The notes below the pieces were generated by a model. It saw only the letters and a list, made by a program, of their open reading frames with translations. It was not told the DNA's origin and did not search any database. The position numbers were made by a program, and so were the translations under genes. Below are positions 7,569 through 16,324 of a DNA stretch of 39,817 nt, one piece after another (the first letter of the stretch is position 1; the number at the start of each line of letters is the position of its first letter). The stretch lies in assembly GCA_030690895.1 (NCBI GenBank), contig JAUYFQ010000064.1, forward strand, positions 1 through 39,817, read 5' to 3'. This stretch comes from Sulfuricellaceae bacterium (GTDB taxonomy: Bacteria > Pseudomonadota > Gammaproteobacteria > Burkholderiales > Sulfuricellaceae).

Positions 7569-7934
7569 ATGGCAAAGTCAATTCTGGCAGTCGATGATTC
7601 GGCCTCTATCCGCCAGATGGTCGCATTTACGCTGAAAAGCGCGGGTTACGAAATCACTGAAGCAGTGGACGGCCAGGATGGTCTGAACAAGGCAAAGGGC
7701 AAAACCTTCAACCTGATTTTGACCGACCAGAATATGCCCAACATGGATGGACTGACGCTGATCAAGAACCTGCGCGCCATGCCTGCTTACAAGACCACGC
7801 CGATTCTCATGCTCACCACCGAGTCCGGAGACACCATGAAATCCCAAGGTAAAGCGGCAGGGGCTACAGGATGGCTGGTCAAGCCATTCGACCCGACCAA
7901 GCTGGTGGAAGTCGTCAAAAAAGTGATTGGTTGA
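7569..7934 (+). CDS. cheY: chemotaxis response regulator CheY
   Basis: A 121-residue single receiver domain. Acidic pocket residues Asp9-Asp10 (LAVDDSAS), phospho-acceptor Asp53 (LILTDQNMPNMDGL), the switch threonine (LMLTTES) and the conserved lysine (WLVKPFD) are all present. With no output domain and a position between an MCP and cheA, it should be the phosphorylated messenger that binds the flagellar switch. A good ribosome-binding site (TTGGAG) precedes the ATG. A REPIN-like repeat separates it from cheA. Confidence 0.96.
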   Translation: MAKSILAVDDSASIRQMVAFTLKSAGYEITEAVDGQDGLNKAKGKTFNLILTDQNMPNMDGLTLIKNLRAMPAYKTTPILMLTTESGDTMKSQGKAAGATGWLVKPFDPTKLVEVVKKVIG

Positions 7935-7939
7935 GTGTT

Positions 7940-8017
7940 GTAGGTGCGAATTCATTCGCACAATCGGCCGGATATGTGCAAATACCCACAAAACGGGCAC
8001 AAGTAAATTCACCCTAC
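7940..8017. repeat. REPIN-like element, GTAGGTGCGAAT family, copy 1
   Basis: The left arm is the short quasi-palindrome GTAGGTGCGAATTCATTCGC. The right arm is the inverted long version, whose complement begins GTAGGGTGAATTTACTTGTG and includes a CCCG...GGG sub-hairpin. Total length is about 78 bases. It lies between the cheY stop and the cheA start; in the cheA frame it would be read as an artificial N-terminal extension. Confidence 0.85.
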
Positions 8018-8038
8018 GCTGAATATGGAATGCCGCAA

Positions 8039-10261
8039 ATGACCATAGACATGAGCCAGTTTTACCAGGTGTTCTTCGATGAAACAGCGGAGCACCTGGC
8101 GCAAATGGAAGGCATGCTGGTCGCGCTGGATATCAGTGCGCCCAATCTGGATGACCTCAACGCCATTTTCAGGGCGGCTCATTCCATCAAGGGAGGAAGC
8201 GGTACATTCGGTTTCACCGACATGACCGAAGTGACCCATATTCTTGAAAATTTGCTCGATCGCTTGCGCAAGGAAGAACTTGCCCTGCGCGATGAAATGG
8301 TCGACGCCTTCCTCTCTGCCAGCGACGTACTCAAACTTCAGCTGGATGCGCACCAAAACGGCGGCGATGTCGACCCGGAACTCATCGAGAATGTCTGTGC
8401 GCGGCTCAAGCAACTCGCACAGGGAGAAGCATCCGAAAGCGTTCAGCAAGCAATTGCCGAAACCGGTGAGTCGCCCTCCCCCGCAAGAGAAGATCAGGTG
8501 ACGCAAGTAACCGGCACTCGCTATGAAATTCTCTACACGCCAGATCCTGAGACAGCCGCTCATCCAGACCGTCTGGAAAATCTGTATGAAGAACTCCGCA
8601 GGACGGGCTCGCTGGAAATACTGGATGGTGAAGCTGCGACCAAGAAACTGCATCTGAGCACCCAACTTGGCCTGGATGAAATACGCGAAACGTTTGAGTT
8701 TATTGCCGAAGTAGATCAGTTTTCCATCACGGCCATGCACGGCAGTAGCGATGAAGTGCAGGCCTATGGGTTTTTTGACACCGATGAGCCAAAAGAAGAA
8801 TCCTATGGTTTTTTCGGTGCTGAGCCGGCACCTGAAGCTAATGCTGATTATGGTTTTTTTACCGAGTTGCCGACTGCCATCCCAGCCAGCACCGAGGTGG
8901 ACGATTCCTATGGTTTCTTCGCCCCTATAGAACAGATTCAGCCAGACAACCAGGCCAAGGCAGAAGAAAATCAGGGTTATGGCTTTTTCCATGAAACAGC
9001 GCCTCTGCCCGAGAAACCAGCACCCAGCCCGGCCATAGCGGCAAAACCCGCACCTGCCGCAGTAAAACAGGCCAGCACGACCAAACCTTCTGCTGCTGCC
9101 GACACATCGATTCGTGTCAGTGTGGACAAGGTCGACCAGCTCATCAATCTGGTTGGCGAACTGGTGATTACCCAATCCATGCTGGCGCAAACAGCCAGCC
9201 AGCTCGACTCCGCCATTCATGAAAAGCTGATGGATGGCATGGCTCAACTGGAGCGCAACACCCGCGACATGCAGGAATCGGTCATGTCCATCCGCATGAT
9301 GCCGATCAGCTCCGTTTTCAGCCGCTTTCCGCGCGTCGTGCGCGATCTCGCCAACAAGCTCAACAAGCAGGTCGAGCTCAAGACACTGGGCGAAGGGACA
9401 GAGCTCGATAAAGGCCTGATCGAAAAACTGGCCGACCCCATGACCCACCTGGTACGCAACAGCCTGGATCACGGCATCGAGTTGCCGGACGTGCGCATTG
9501 CCGCAGGCAAACCAGCCAAGGGCACGATCACGCTGCGTGCCGAACATCAGGGCGGCAATATTGTCATCGAAGTCAGTGATGATGGCGCGGGGTTGAACCG
9601 CGACAGAATCCTTGGAAAAGCCAAGGAAAAAGGCATCCCCGTTCCGGACAACATGCCGGACAGTGAAGTCTGGCTGCTGATTTTTGCACCTGGATTCTCG
9701 ACTGCCGAAGTCGTTACCGATGTTTCCGGACGCGGTGTTGGCATGGATGTCGTCAAACGCAATATTCACGAAATGGGTGGGCGAATCGAAATCGACTCGA
9801 CACTCGGCCTCGGCACTCGCATGATCATCCGGCTACCACTGACACTGGCCATTCTGGATGGCCTGTCAATTTCGGTTGGCGATGAAATCTACATTCTGCC
9901 GCTCAGCTTCATTGTCGAATCCCTGCAACCCTCGCCAGACGACATCAAGACCGTCAGCGGTCAAGGGCGCGTTATCCACGTACGCGGCGAGTACTTGCCG
10001 CTGGTCGCCCTGCATGAGTTATTCGGCATCGAGCCGAGGGTCAAACAGCCCCAGGACGGCATTCTGGTGCTGGTTGAAGCGGATGGAAAAAAGATGGCGC
10101 TGTTTGTGGACGAATTGATCGGACAGCACCAGGTCGTCATCAAGAGTCTCGAATCGAACTACCGCAAGGTCAAAGGCGTGTCCGGCGCCACCATCATGGG
10201 CGATGGCAAGGTTGCGCTGATTCTGGACGTATCTGCGTTGGCGAGGGAATTCAGGGGGTAG
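8039..10261 (+). CDS. cheA: chemotaxis histidine kinase CheA with YGFF-repeat linker
   Basis: A protein of about 740 residues. Domains in order: HPt (residues 1-105, phospho-acceptor His48 in AAHSIKGGSGTFGF); a P2-like ferredoxin-fold region (about 155-240, YEILYTPDPETAAHPDRLEN to FEFIAEVDQFSIT); a linker with five YGFF motifs at Tyr243, 256, 271, 291 and 314; the dimerisation domain (RVSVDKVDQLINLVGEL, from about 355); the HATPase domain with N box HLVRNSLDHGIE, DDGAG and GRGVGMDVV; and a C-terminal CheW-like domain. It receives receptor signals through CheW and phosphorylates CheY and CheB. The start is ATG 8039 or ATG 8030, because upstream codons run through the REPIN. GGA at 8027-8029 is well spaced for 8039. 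Confidence 0.95.
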   Translation: MTIDMSQFYQVFFDETAEHLAQMEGMLVALDISAPNLDDLNAIFRAAHSIKGGSGTFGFTDMTEVTHILENLLDRLRKEELALRDEMVDAFLSASDVLKLQLDAHQNGGDVDPELIENVCARLKQLAQGEASESVQQAIAETGESPSPAREDQVTQVTGTRYEILYTPDPETAAHPDRLENLYEELRRTGSLEILDGEAATKKLHLSTQLGLDEIRETFEFIAEVDQFSITAMHGSSDEVQAYGFFDTDEPKEESYGFFGAEPAPEANADYGFFTELPTAIPASTEVDDSYGFFAPIEQIQPDNQAKAEENQGYGFFHETAPLPEKPAPSPAIAAKPAPAAVKQASTTKPSAAADTSIRVSVDKVDQLINLVGELVITQSMLAQTASQLDSAIHEKLMDGMAQLERNTRDMQESVMSIRMMPISSVFSRFPRVVRDLANKLNKQVELKTLGEGTELDKGLIEKLADPMTHLVRNSLDHGIELPDVRIAAGKPAKGTITLRAEHQGGNIVIEVSDDGAGLNRDRILGKAKEKGIPVPDNMPDSEVWLLIFAPGFSTAEVVTDVSGRGVGMDVVKRNIHEMGGRIEIDSTLGLGTRMIIRLPLTLAILDGLSISVGDEIYILPLSFIVESLQPSPDDIKTVSGQGRVIHVRGEYLPLVALHELFGIEPRVKQPQDGILVLVEADGKKMALFVDELIGQHQVVIKSLESNYRKVKGVSGATIMGDGKVALILDVSALAREFRG

Positions 10262-10262
10262 T

Positions 10263-10320
10263 GTAGGTGCGAATTTATTCGCACAATCAATATGTCATGT
10301 GCGAATAAATTCGCACCTAC
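10263..10320. repeat. REPIN-like element, GTAGGTGCGAAT family, copy 2
   Basis: A 58-base element with perfect 23-base inverted arms (10263-10285 and 10298-10320) and a 12-base centre. Each arm is itself a quasi-palindrome (GTGCGAATTTATTCGCAC). It lies between cheA and cheW, two bases after the cheA stop, and could attenuate or process the operon transcript. Confidence 0.95.
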
Positions 10321-10336
10321 AAAAAAGGGGTGCACC

Positions 10337-10822
10337 ATGCAGGAAATCATCGAAAACGCTGTTTCGGGCAACAACCGGGAACTCCTGACCTTCACGCTGG
10401 GCAAGGAAGAGTACGGCATCGATATTCTCAAGGTTCAGGAAATCAGGGGTTACGATGCCGTCACCACCATTGCCAACACGCCCGAATTCATCAAGGGCGT
10501 CATCAATTTGCGCGGCACCATCGTGCCCATCGTGGACATGCGCATCAAATTCAATCTGGGTTCAGTCGAATACAACCAGTTCACCGTGGTCATCATCCTG
10601 AATGTCGCCCGGCGCGTGGTCGGCATCGTGGTGGACGGCGTATCCGACGTCATCACCCTGACAGCCGACCAGCTCAAGCCCGCGCCCGAATTCAGCACGG
10701 CTCTGGACACCCAGTACATTCAAGGACTGGGCACGGTGGAAGAACGCATGATCATCGTCATGGACATCGAAAAACTGGTGGTGAGCGGTGACATGGAACT
10801 GGTTGAAACAGCTAATAGCTAA
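10337..10822 (+). CDS. cheW: chemotaxis coupling protein CheW
   Basis: A 161-residue single CheW domain: [20 protein letters not shown], the receptor/kinase-coupling segment [48 protein letters not shown] and the C-terminal [20 protein letters not shown]. It links MCP tips to CheA. The ATG at 10337 with AGGGG upstream is chosen because the ORF upstream of it is the translated REPIN ([12 protein letters not shown] peptide). The final codons (Ala-Asn-Ser-stop) lie inside the AGCTAAT tandem repeat at 10809-10829, so the last residues may be repeat-derived. Confidence 0.96.
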   Translation: MQEIIENAVSGNNRELLTFTLGKEEYGIDILKVQEIRGYDAVTTIANTPEFIKGVINLRGTIVPIVDMRIKFNLGSVEYNQFTVVIILNVARRVVGIVVDGVSDVITLTADQLKPAPEFSTALDTQYIQGLGTVEERMIIVMDIEKLVVSGDMELVETANS

Positions 10823-10829
10823 TAGCTAA
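10809..10829. repeat. AGCTAAT tandem repeat, right member of the inverted pair
   Basis: CAGCTAATAGCTAATAGCTA is the reverse complement of the repeat at 7498-7519 over about 19-20 bases. It spans the cheW stop codon. Confidence 0.85.
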
Positions 10830-10848
10830 CAAAAAACAGGAGATAAAA

Positions 10849-13242
10849 ATGGCCACCAACCAGAACTATGGTTTTCTTGCGCGCATCAGCCTGCGCAATC
10901 TGCAAATACTGCTGGTAGGTTCACTGCTGGCCGCCATGGCCTTGATCGGAATCTCCGGATTGATGCACCTGAAATCCACGGCGAACGCCATCGAGAGCAT
11001 GTATTCCAGCCGACTTCTGCCGGTCCAGAACATCGCAGAAATCGAATTGTTGATCGCTGCCAACCGGGCTGAGTTACTCGGCGCCCTGCAACATAATCCT
11101 GCCAGCCCTTATGCGAAATTCCATGACCATCCGCTTAGTGTGCATATAGCTAATGCAAAAACCCGCAAAGACAAGCTGGCTGATCTTTATAAACAATTCG
11201 AGAACTTCTCGATGAATGAAAGCAGCGAGAAACTAAGACAAGCCGCTCAGGAAAGCAGGAATAAATATATTGCATTGGGCATCGCGCCCCCGCTTGCGGC
11301 ATTGGCACGGAATGATTTTGAGGATGCTGCCAACTCAATCTTCGTCAAGAGTCCGGATGCATACAGTGTCGTCATGCAAGACAACAAAGCACTCAGGGAA
11401 GACCTGATCACCCAGGCGGCTGAAGCGCGGGATGCCGCAATGGCAGCCTATCAGGCAGACCTGCGAACCACGCTCATGATCCTTGCCACCATGTTCCTCG
11501 CCGCGATCGCGCTGGGCATCTGGGTCATGCGCGCCATCAATCGTCCGATTCTGCAAGCGCAAACGCTGGCGGCGGCAATCATGCAAGGCAACTACAAAAA
11601 CACCATTTCCATCGAGCGCCCAGACGAAATGGGCGAATTGCTGGAATCGCTTGGCCAGATGCAAGCCAAGCTCGATACCGATGTCAGCGCCATGCTACAG
11701 CGCGCCGCCGAGACCTTGCGCCTCAAGATTGCGCTGGACAACGTCTCCAGCGGCGTGATGGTTGCCGACACCGAGCGCAACATCATTTACGTCAACAAGT
11801 CGGTCGAACGCATCCTGAGTGAAGCTGAATCGGAAATTCGCAAGGTCTTGCCTGCCTTCTCTGCTAACAAACTGCTGGGCACCAACATCGACCAGTTCCA
11901 CAAGAACCCATCTCATCAGGCTGGCCTGCTGGCAAGGCTGACCACGACCTACGCTGCAAAACTCACCATTGGCACCCGCCACATGACCGTCACCGCCAAC
12001 CCGGTGATCGACGCAGAGGGCAAGCGTCTGGGTTCGGTCGCCGAGTGGCTGGATCGGACGGCGGAAGTCAATGTGGAAGACGAAGTCAATCAGGTGATTT
12101 CCGCCGCCGTGCTGGGCGACTTCAGCCAGCGCATTGATATGGCAGGCAAAGCGGGGTTCTTCCTGAGCCTGGCCGAGCGCATCAACCAGATGCTGGTCGC
12201 CCTCTCCCGCAGCATGGCCGAAATGGTCGAGGTGCTGGGCGCGCTTTCTCAGGGCGACCTGACCCGTAAGGTGCAGGGCGAATACGCAGGCACCATCGGC
12301 CAGATGAAAGACGATGCCAATGCCACGGTCGCGCAACTCACCACCATTGTCACCCAGATCAAGGAGGCGACCGATACCATCAACACCGCCGCGCGCGAAA
12401 TTTCCGCAGGCAATAGCGACCTCTCTCAGCGCACGGAAGAACAGGCTTCCTCGCTGGAAGAAACCGCTTCCAGCATGGAAGAGCTGACGTCCACCGTCAA
12501 ACAGAACGCGGATAACGCCCGTCAGGCCAACCAGCTCGCCATTGGCGCCTCCAGCCTTGCAGACAAAGGTGGCGCCGTGGTCGGCGAACTGGTAACGACC
12601 ATGGAGCAGATTGCCGATTCATCGACCAAAATTGCCGAGATCATCGGCACCATCGACGGAATTGCTTTCCAGACCAATATCCTGGCCCTGAACGCCGCCG
12701 TGGAAGCCGCGCGGGCAGGCGAGCAGGGGCGCGGTTTCGCGGTGGTCGCGAGCGAAGTGCGCAATCTGGCGCAGCGCTCCGCCAATGCGGCCAAGGAAAT
12801 CAAGCACCTCATCAACGAGTCTGTCTCCAAGGTCATGCGCGGACAAGGCCAGGCGGACGATGCCGGACAGTCCATGCAGGAAATCGTGACCGGTATCAAG
12901 CGCGTGACCGACATCATGTCGGAAATATCGGCCGCCTCTGCCGAGCAAAGCGCCGGGATCGAACAGGTCAACCGCGCCGTTACCCAGATGGATGAAACCA
13001 CCCAGCAAAACGCTGCGCTGGTCGAGCAGGCAGCGGCGGCTGCCGAATCGCTGGAAGATCAGGCGCAAGGACTCGCAGGCTCGGTCAGCGTGTTCAAATT
13101 GGCCAACAGCCGCGCGCTATCTGCGCCTGCTCGTCCTGCAAGCAGCCACGCACCGCGAGCTTTGCCAAGCACGTCAACCCGACCCGCCGTCAAAGCCAGA
13201 CCCGTAGCCAAGACTGAAGATGACGACTGGGCGGAATTCTGA
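10849..13242 (+). CDS. methyl-accepting chemotaxis protein, four-helix-type sensor with PAS
   Basis: 797 residues. TM1 lies at about 20-41 and TM2 at about 206-227, enclosing a helical periplasmic domain of about 165 residues that looks like a 4HB-type ligand-binding bundle. A HAMP domain follows ([20 protein letters not shown]), then a cytoplasmic PAS-like domain ([20 protein letters not shown]), a second HAMP-like segment and the signalling domain with tip [20 protein letters not shown]. Glutamine/glutamate-rich methylation helices ([20 protein letters not shown]) are typical. The C terminus is DDDWAEF, a WxxF peptide that should dock CheR and CheB. The ligand cannot be inferred. An ACAGGAG ribosome-binding site precedes the ATG. 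Confidence 0.93.
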   Translation: MATNQNYGFLARISLRNLQILLVGSLLAAMALIGISGLMHLKSTANAIESMYSSRLLPVQNIAEIELLIAANRAELLGALQHNPASPYAKFHDHPLSVHIANAKTRKDKLADLYKQFENFSMNESSEKLRQAAQESRNKYIALGIAPPLAALARNDFEDAANSIFVKSPDAYSVVMQDNKALREDLITQAAEARDAAMAAYQADLRTTLMILATMFLAAIALGIWVMRAINRPILQAQTLAAAIMQGNYKNTISIERPDEMGELLESLGQMQAKLDTDVSAMLQRAAETLRLKIALDNVSSGVMVADTERNIIYVNKSVERILSEAESEIRKVLPAFSANKLLGTNIDQFHKNPSHQAGLLARLTTTYAAKLTIGTRHMTVTANPVIDAEGKRLGSVAEWLDRTAEVNVEDEVNQVISAAVLGDFSQRIDMAGKAGFFLSLAERINQMLVALSRSMAEMVEVLGALSQGDLTRKVQGEYAGTIGQMKDDANATVAQLTTIVTQIKEATDTINTAAREISAGNSDLSQRTEEQASSLEETASSMEELTSTVKQNADNARQANQLAIGASSLADKGGAVVGELVTTMEQIADSSTKIAEIIGTIDGIAFQTNILALNAAVEAARAGEQGRGFAVVASEVRNLAQRSANAAKEIKHLINESVSKVMRGQGQADDAGQSMQEIVTGIKRVTDIMSEISAASAEQSAGIEQVNRAVTQMDETTQQNAALVEQAAAAAESLEDQAQGLAGSVSVFKLANSRALSAPARPASSHAPRALPSTSTRPAVKARPVAKTEDDDWAEF

Positions 13243-13271
13243 CCCATTTTGATCCATTAAGGAATCGATCC

Positions 13272-15989
13272 ATGTTTGCCAAGAACCTCAGCACCCGCAC
13301 CAGACTGATTGTGATGGTGCTCGTCCCCGTGTTGGCTCTGCTTTATTTCGCCTTGGTGACAACGCTCGAAAAATCCGTTTTGTCGAACAACATGGGCAAC
13401 ATGGAATCGCTGGCAGGTCTGTCGGTCAAGATCGGTGCGCTGGCGCACGAAATGCAGAAAGAAAGGGGCATGAGCGCGGGTTTTATCGGCAGCAAAGGAG
13501 CCAAATTCAGCAAGGACTTGCCCGGTCAGAGAAAGGAAACCGACCAGCGTATTGGCGACCTGAAATCGGCTCTGCTCGCATTTGATGCCAGCCAGTTCGA
13601 CCCCAGCCTGAAAAATCGTCTCGACACGGCAAGCAAATCATTGGAGACACTGGCAGCCAAACGCAGCGCAATCAGCGCGCTCGATATTCCCGCTGGCGAA
13701 GCGATTGGCTATTACACCCAGACCATCGGCTTGTATCTTGATATTCCAGGACAGGTTGCCCTGCTCGCCAGCCAGCGCGAAATATCGCGCTTGGCCAGTG
13801 TGTACGCCAGTCTGCTTCAGGCCAAGGAGCGGGCTGGCATTGAACGCGCCACGCTATCCAACGTATTCGCTGCCGACAAGTTCACCCCGGAAATGTTTGC
13901 CCGCTTTCTCTCCAACGACTCGGCTCAAAATGTATATACGCAGTTATTCAAGAATAATGCATTGGAAGACCAGCAAGCCTTTTACAAGCAGAAACTATCC
14001 GGCGAAGCCGTGGACGAGGTCGCGCGCCTGAAGAAACTGGCCATGGACAATGCCGCTGAAGCCAGTCTGGGCAAAGTGGATGCCGCCCACTGGTTCAAGG
14101 CGATGACCAGCAAAATCAACCTGATGAAAGAAGTGGAAGACCGGGTTTCAAGCGACCTGCTCGCCGCCGCTACGCTGATGAAAAATCAGGCATGGCAGAC
14201 CATGATGATCTATATCCTGCTCACCCTGGTGTCCGTACTGCTTACGCTATTCATTGCCGCAGCCCTGATCCGTTCCCTGCTGAAACAATTGGGCGGGGAA
14301 CCATTGGTAGCAGTGACCACACTGCACAATATCGCGGCAGGAAACCTCGACAACCCCATCCATGTCAGCAAAGACGACCGTACCAGCCTGATGGCCAGCA
14401 TGAAAATCATGCAGCAGCAATTGCTGGATCGCATCAAGGCAGAACGCAAAATCGCCGACGAAAATCTGCGTATCAGAATAGCTCTGGACAACGTCTCCAC
14501 CGGGGTCATGATTGCGGACACCGCGCGCAATATCATTTACGTCAATAAATCAGTGGTGAACCTGCTCGGCAAAGCCGAGGCTGGCATACGCCAACAATTG
14601 CCGAATTTCTCGGCTTCCAGCCTGGTGGGAACCAGTATCGACACTTTTCACAAAAATCCATCGCACCAGGCTCAACTTCTCTCATCCTTTACCAGCACCT
14701 ACTCGGCCAGCATGGTTCTGGGCGGCCGATCCATGACTGTACGCGCCAGTCCGGTCATCAATGAGCAAGGTCAACGTCTGGGCGCAGTCGCCGAGTGGCA
14801 GGATCGTACAGCCGAAGTGGCCGTAGAAAATGAAGTATCCGGCATAGTGGATGCCGCTGTCAGGGGAGACTTCACACAGCGGATTGAAATTCAAGGCAAG
14901 GAAGGCTTCTTCCTGCAACTGGCGACAGGCATCAACCTGCTCATCCAGACCAGCGAAACCGGGCTCAGTGAAGTGGGGCGCGTGCTGAATGCGCTATCGC
15001 AAGGCGATCTGACCGAGGTCATCACCAACAGCTATTCTGGCACTTTTGGTCAACTCAAGGATGACGCCAACTCCACCGTAGGGAAGCTCAAGGGAATCAT
15101 CGGGCAAATCCGAGAATCCACCGACACCATCAACACCGCAGCCAAGGAAATTGCTGCTGGCAACACGGATCTGTCGCAGCGCACCGAGGAACAGGCCTCC
15201 TCGCTGGAAGAAACCGCTTCCAGCATGGAAGAACTGACGTCCACCGTCAAACAGAACGCCGACAACGCCCGACAGGCCAACCAGCTTGCCATCAGCGCAT
15301 CGACCGTTGCAGTCAAGGGCGGTTCGGTGGTCAGCGAAGTGGTGACGACCATGGATTCCATCAACGAATCCTCGCGCAAGATTGTGGACATCATTTCCGT
15401 GATCGACGGCATTGCTTTCCAGACCAACATTCTGGCGCTGAATGCAGCGGTCGAAGCCGCTCGGGCGGGCGAACAGGGGCGCGGTTTCGCAGTCGTGGCC
15501 GCAGAAGTCCGCAATCTGGCGCAACGCTCTGCAGCCGCAGCCAAGGAGATCAAGACCCTGATCGGCGACTCGGTCAGCAAGGTGGAAACCGGCTCCAAAC
15601 TGGTGGCCAATGCGGGTCAAACCATGGAAGAAATCGTCACTGCCATCAAACGCGTGACCGATATCATGGCGGAAATTTCGGCGGCCTCTACCGAACAGAG
15701 CGCGGGGATCGAGCAGGTCAACCTCGCCATCACCCAGATGGACGAAGTCACCCAGCAAAACGCCGCGCTGGTTGAAGAAGCTGCTGCCGCTACCGAATCG
15801 ATGGAGGAGCAAGCACAAAGTCTGGGCAGTGCAGTCAGTGTTTTCAAGCTGGCAGCACAAACAGGGAGCCGTGCGTTACCCGCCCATCGACCGGCGGCCA
15901 GTCACACACCGAGAGTAGCGCAAGCCAAGCCGTCCAGTAAAACCAGGCCATCCGCTCATACAGACGAAGACGATTGGGCAGAGTTTTAG
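13272..15989 (+). CDS. methyl-accepting chemotaxis protein with NIT sensor domain
   Basis: 905 residues. TM1 lies at about 12-31. The large periplasmic region (about 40-305) has the pattern of the NIT (nitrate- and nitrite-sensing) domain: [39 protein letters not shown], and [22 protein letters not shown]2 is at about 310-333, followed by HAMP, a PAS-like domain ([20 protein letters not shown]), a second HAMP-like segment, and an MCP signalling domain nearly identical to that of the MCP at 16325. It ends in EDDWAEF for CheR/CheB docking. Nitrate/nitrite sensing is the family expectation, not proven here. It lies 29 bases after the previous MCP. Confidence 0.93.
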   Translation: MFAKNLSTRTRLIVMVLVPVLALLYFALVTTLEKSVLSNNMGNMESLAGLSVKIGALAHEMQKERGMSAGFIGSKGAKFSKDLPGQRKETDQRIGDLKSALLAFDASQFDPSLKNRLDTASKSLETLAAKRSAISALDIPAGEAIGYYTQTIGLYLDIPGQVALLASQREISRLASVYASLLQAKERAGIERATLSNVFAADKFTPEMFARFLSNDSAQNVYTQLFKNNALEDQQAFYKQKLSGEAVDEVARLKKLAMDNAAEASLGKVDAAHWFKAMTSKINLMKEVEDRVSSDLLAAATLMKNQAWQTMMIYILLTLVSVLLTLFIAAALIRSLLKQLGGEPLVAVTTLHNIAAGNLDNPIHVSKDDRTSLMASMKIMQQQLLDRIKAERKIADENLRIRIALDNVSTGVMIADTARNIIYVNKSVVNLLGKAEAGIRQQLPNFSASSLVGTSIDTFHKNPSHQAQLLSSFTSTYSASMVLGGRSMTVRASPVINEQGQRLGAVAEWQDRTAEVAVENEVSGIVDAAVRGDFTQRIEIQGKEGFFLQLATGINLLIQTSETGLSEVGRVLNALSQGDLTEVITNSYSGTFGQLKDDANSTVGKLKGIIGQIRESTDTINTAAKEIAAGNTDLSQRTEEQASSLEETASSMEELTSTVKQNADNARQANQLAISASTVAVKGGSVVSEVVTTMDSINESSRKIVDIISVIDGIAFQTNILALNAAVEAARAGEQGRGFAVVAAEVRNLAQRSAAAAKEIKTLIGDSVSKVETGSKLVANAGQTMEEIVTAIKRVTDIMAEISAASTEQSAGIEQVNLAITQMDEVTQQNAALVEEAAAATESMEEQAQSLGSAVSVFKLAAQTGSRALPAHRPAASHTPRVAQAKPSSKTRPSAHTDEDDWAEF

Positions 15990-16324
15990 GATATCGCCCA
16001 GATAATTGATGATAGGCAGCTGATGTAGCCGAGTAGTTTTTACTGATCAGTGCCGTACCCAACACTAGAGTGATTCAACCTAAAAACCGTATTTGAACCA
16101 CGGGGACCAAAAGTAGGCGCCTCTAGGCGACACGGGGATCACGGGGAAAGCCATGGGGTTTGGCGCTTGACATGGCTCACCCATTTGGTGATAGGGGAAA
16201 ATCGTGTAACACATTGATTTTGCCCCGTGATCCCCGTGCACCCCGTGGTTAACTGAGTTTTACAGGTTCAAGCATTGCCTTTCACCAAAATGCAGAACGA
16301 ATTGTTATATTAAAGGGGAAATAG
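15990..16324. repeat. intergenic region with an interrupted long inverted repeat
   Basis: No gene is visible in these 335 bases. From about 16095 to 16254 there is a CCACGGGG-type inverted repeat: the right arm 16222-16252 (GCCCCGTGATCCCCGTGCAC, then CCCGTGGTTAA) matches the complement of the left arm, except that the left arm is interrupted after AACCACGGGG by about 25 extra bases including TAGGCGCCTCTAGGCG. The outer flank GTTAACTGAGTTTTACAGG (16248-16266) is shared with the other elements. A ribosome-binding site (AAAGGGG) lies just before the ATG at 16325. Confidence 0.8.

Noticed and set aside
7871..8038. Upstream extension of the cheA reading frame
   Set aside because: It overlaps the end of cheY in another frame and then translates the REPIN; the HPt domain begins only after ATG 8039.
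8009..9769. A 586-codon minus-strand open frame opposite cheA
   Set aside because: No recognisable domain, and cheA on the other strand is complete; this is a shadow of GC-rich coding.
10292..10336. Upstream extension of cheW ([12 protein letters not shown] peptide)
   Set aside because: These residues are the translation of a REPIN arm; a good ribosome-binding site precedes ATG 10337.
7498..10829. Short repeats considered as a CRISPR array
   Set aside because: Units are 7 bases, tandem without spacers, and lie at gene ends; no cas genes are present.
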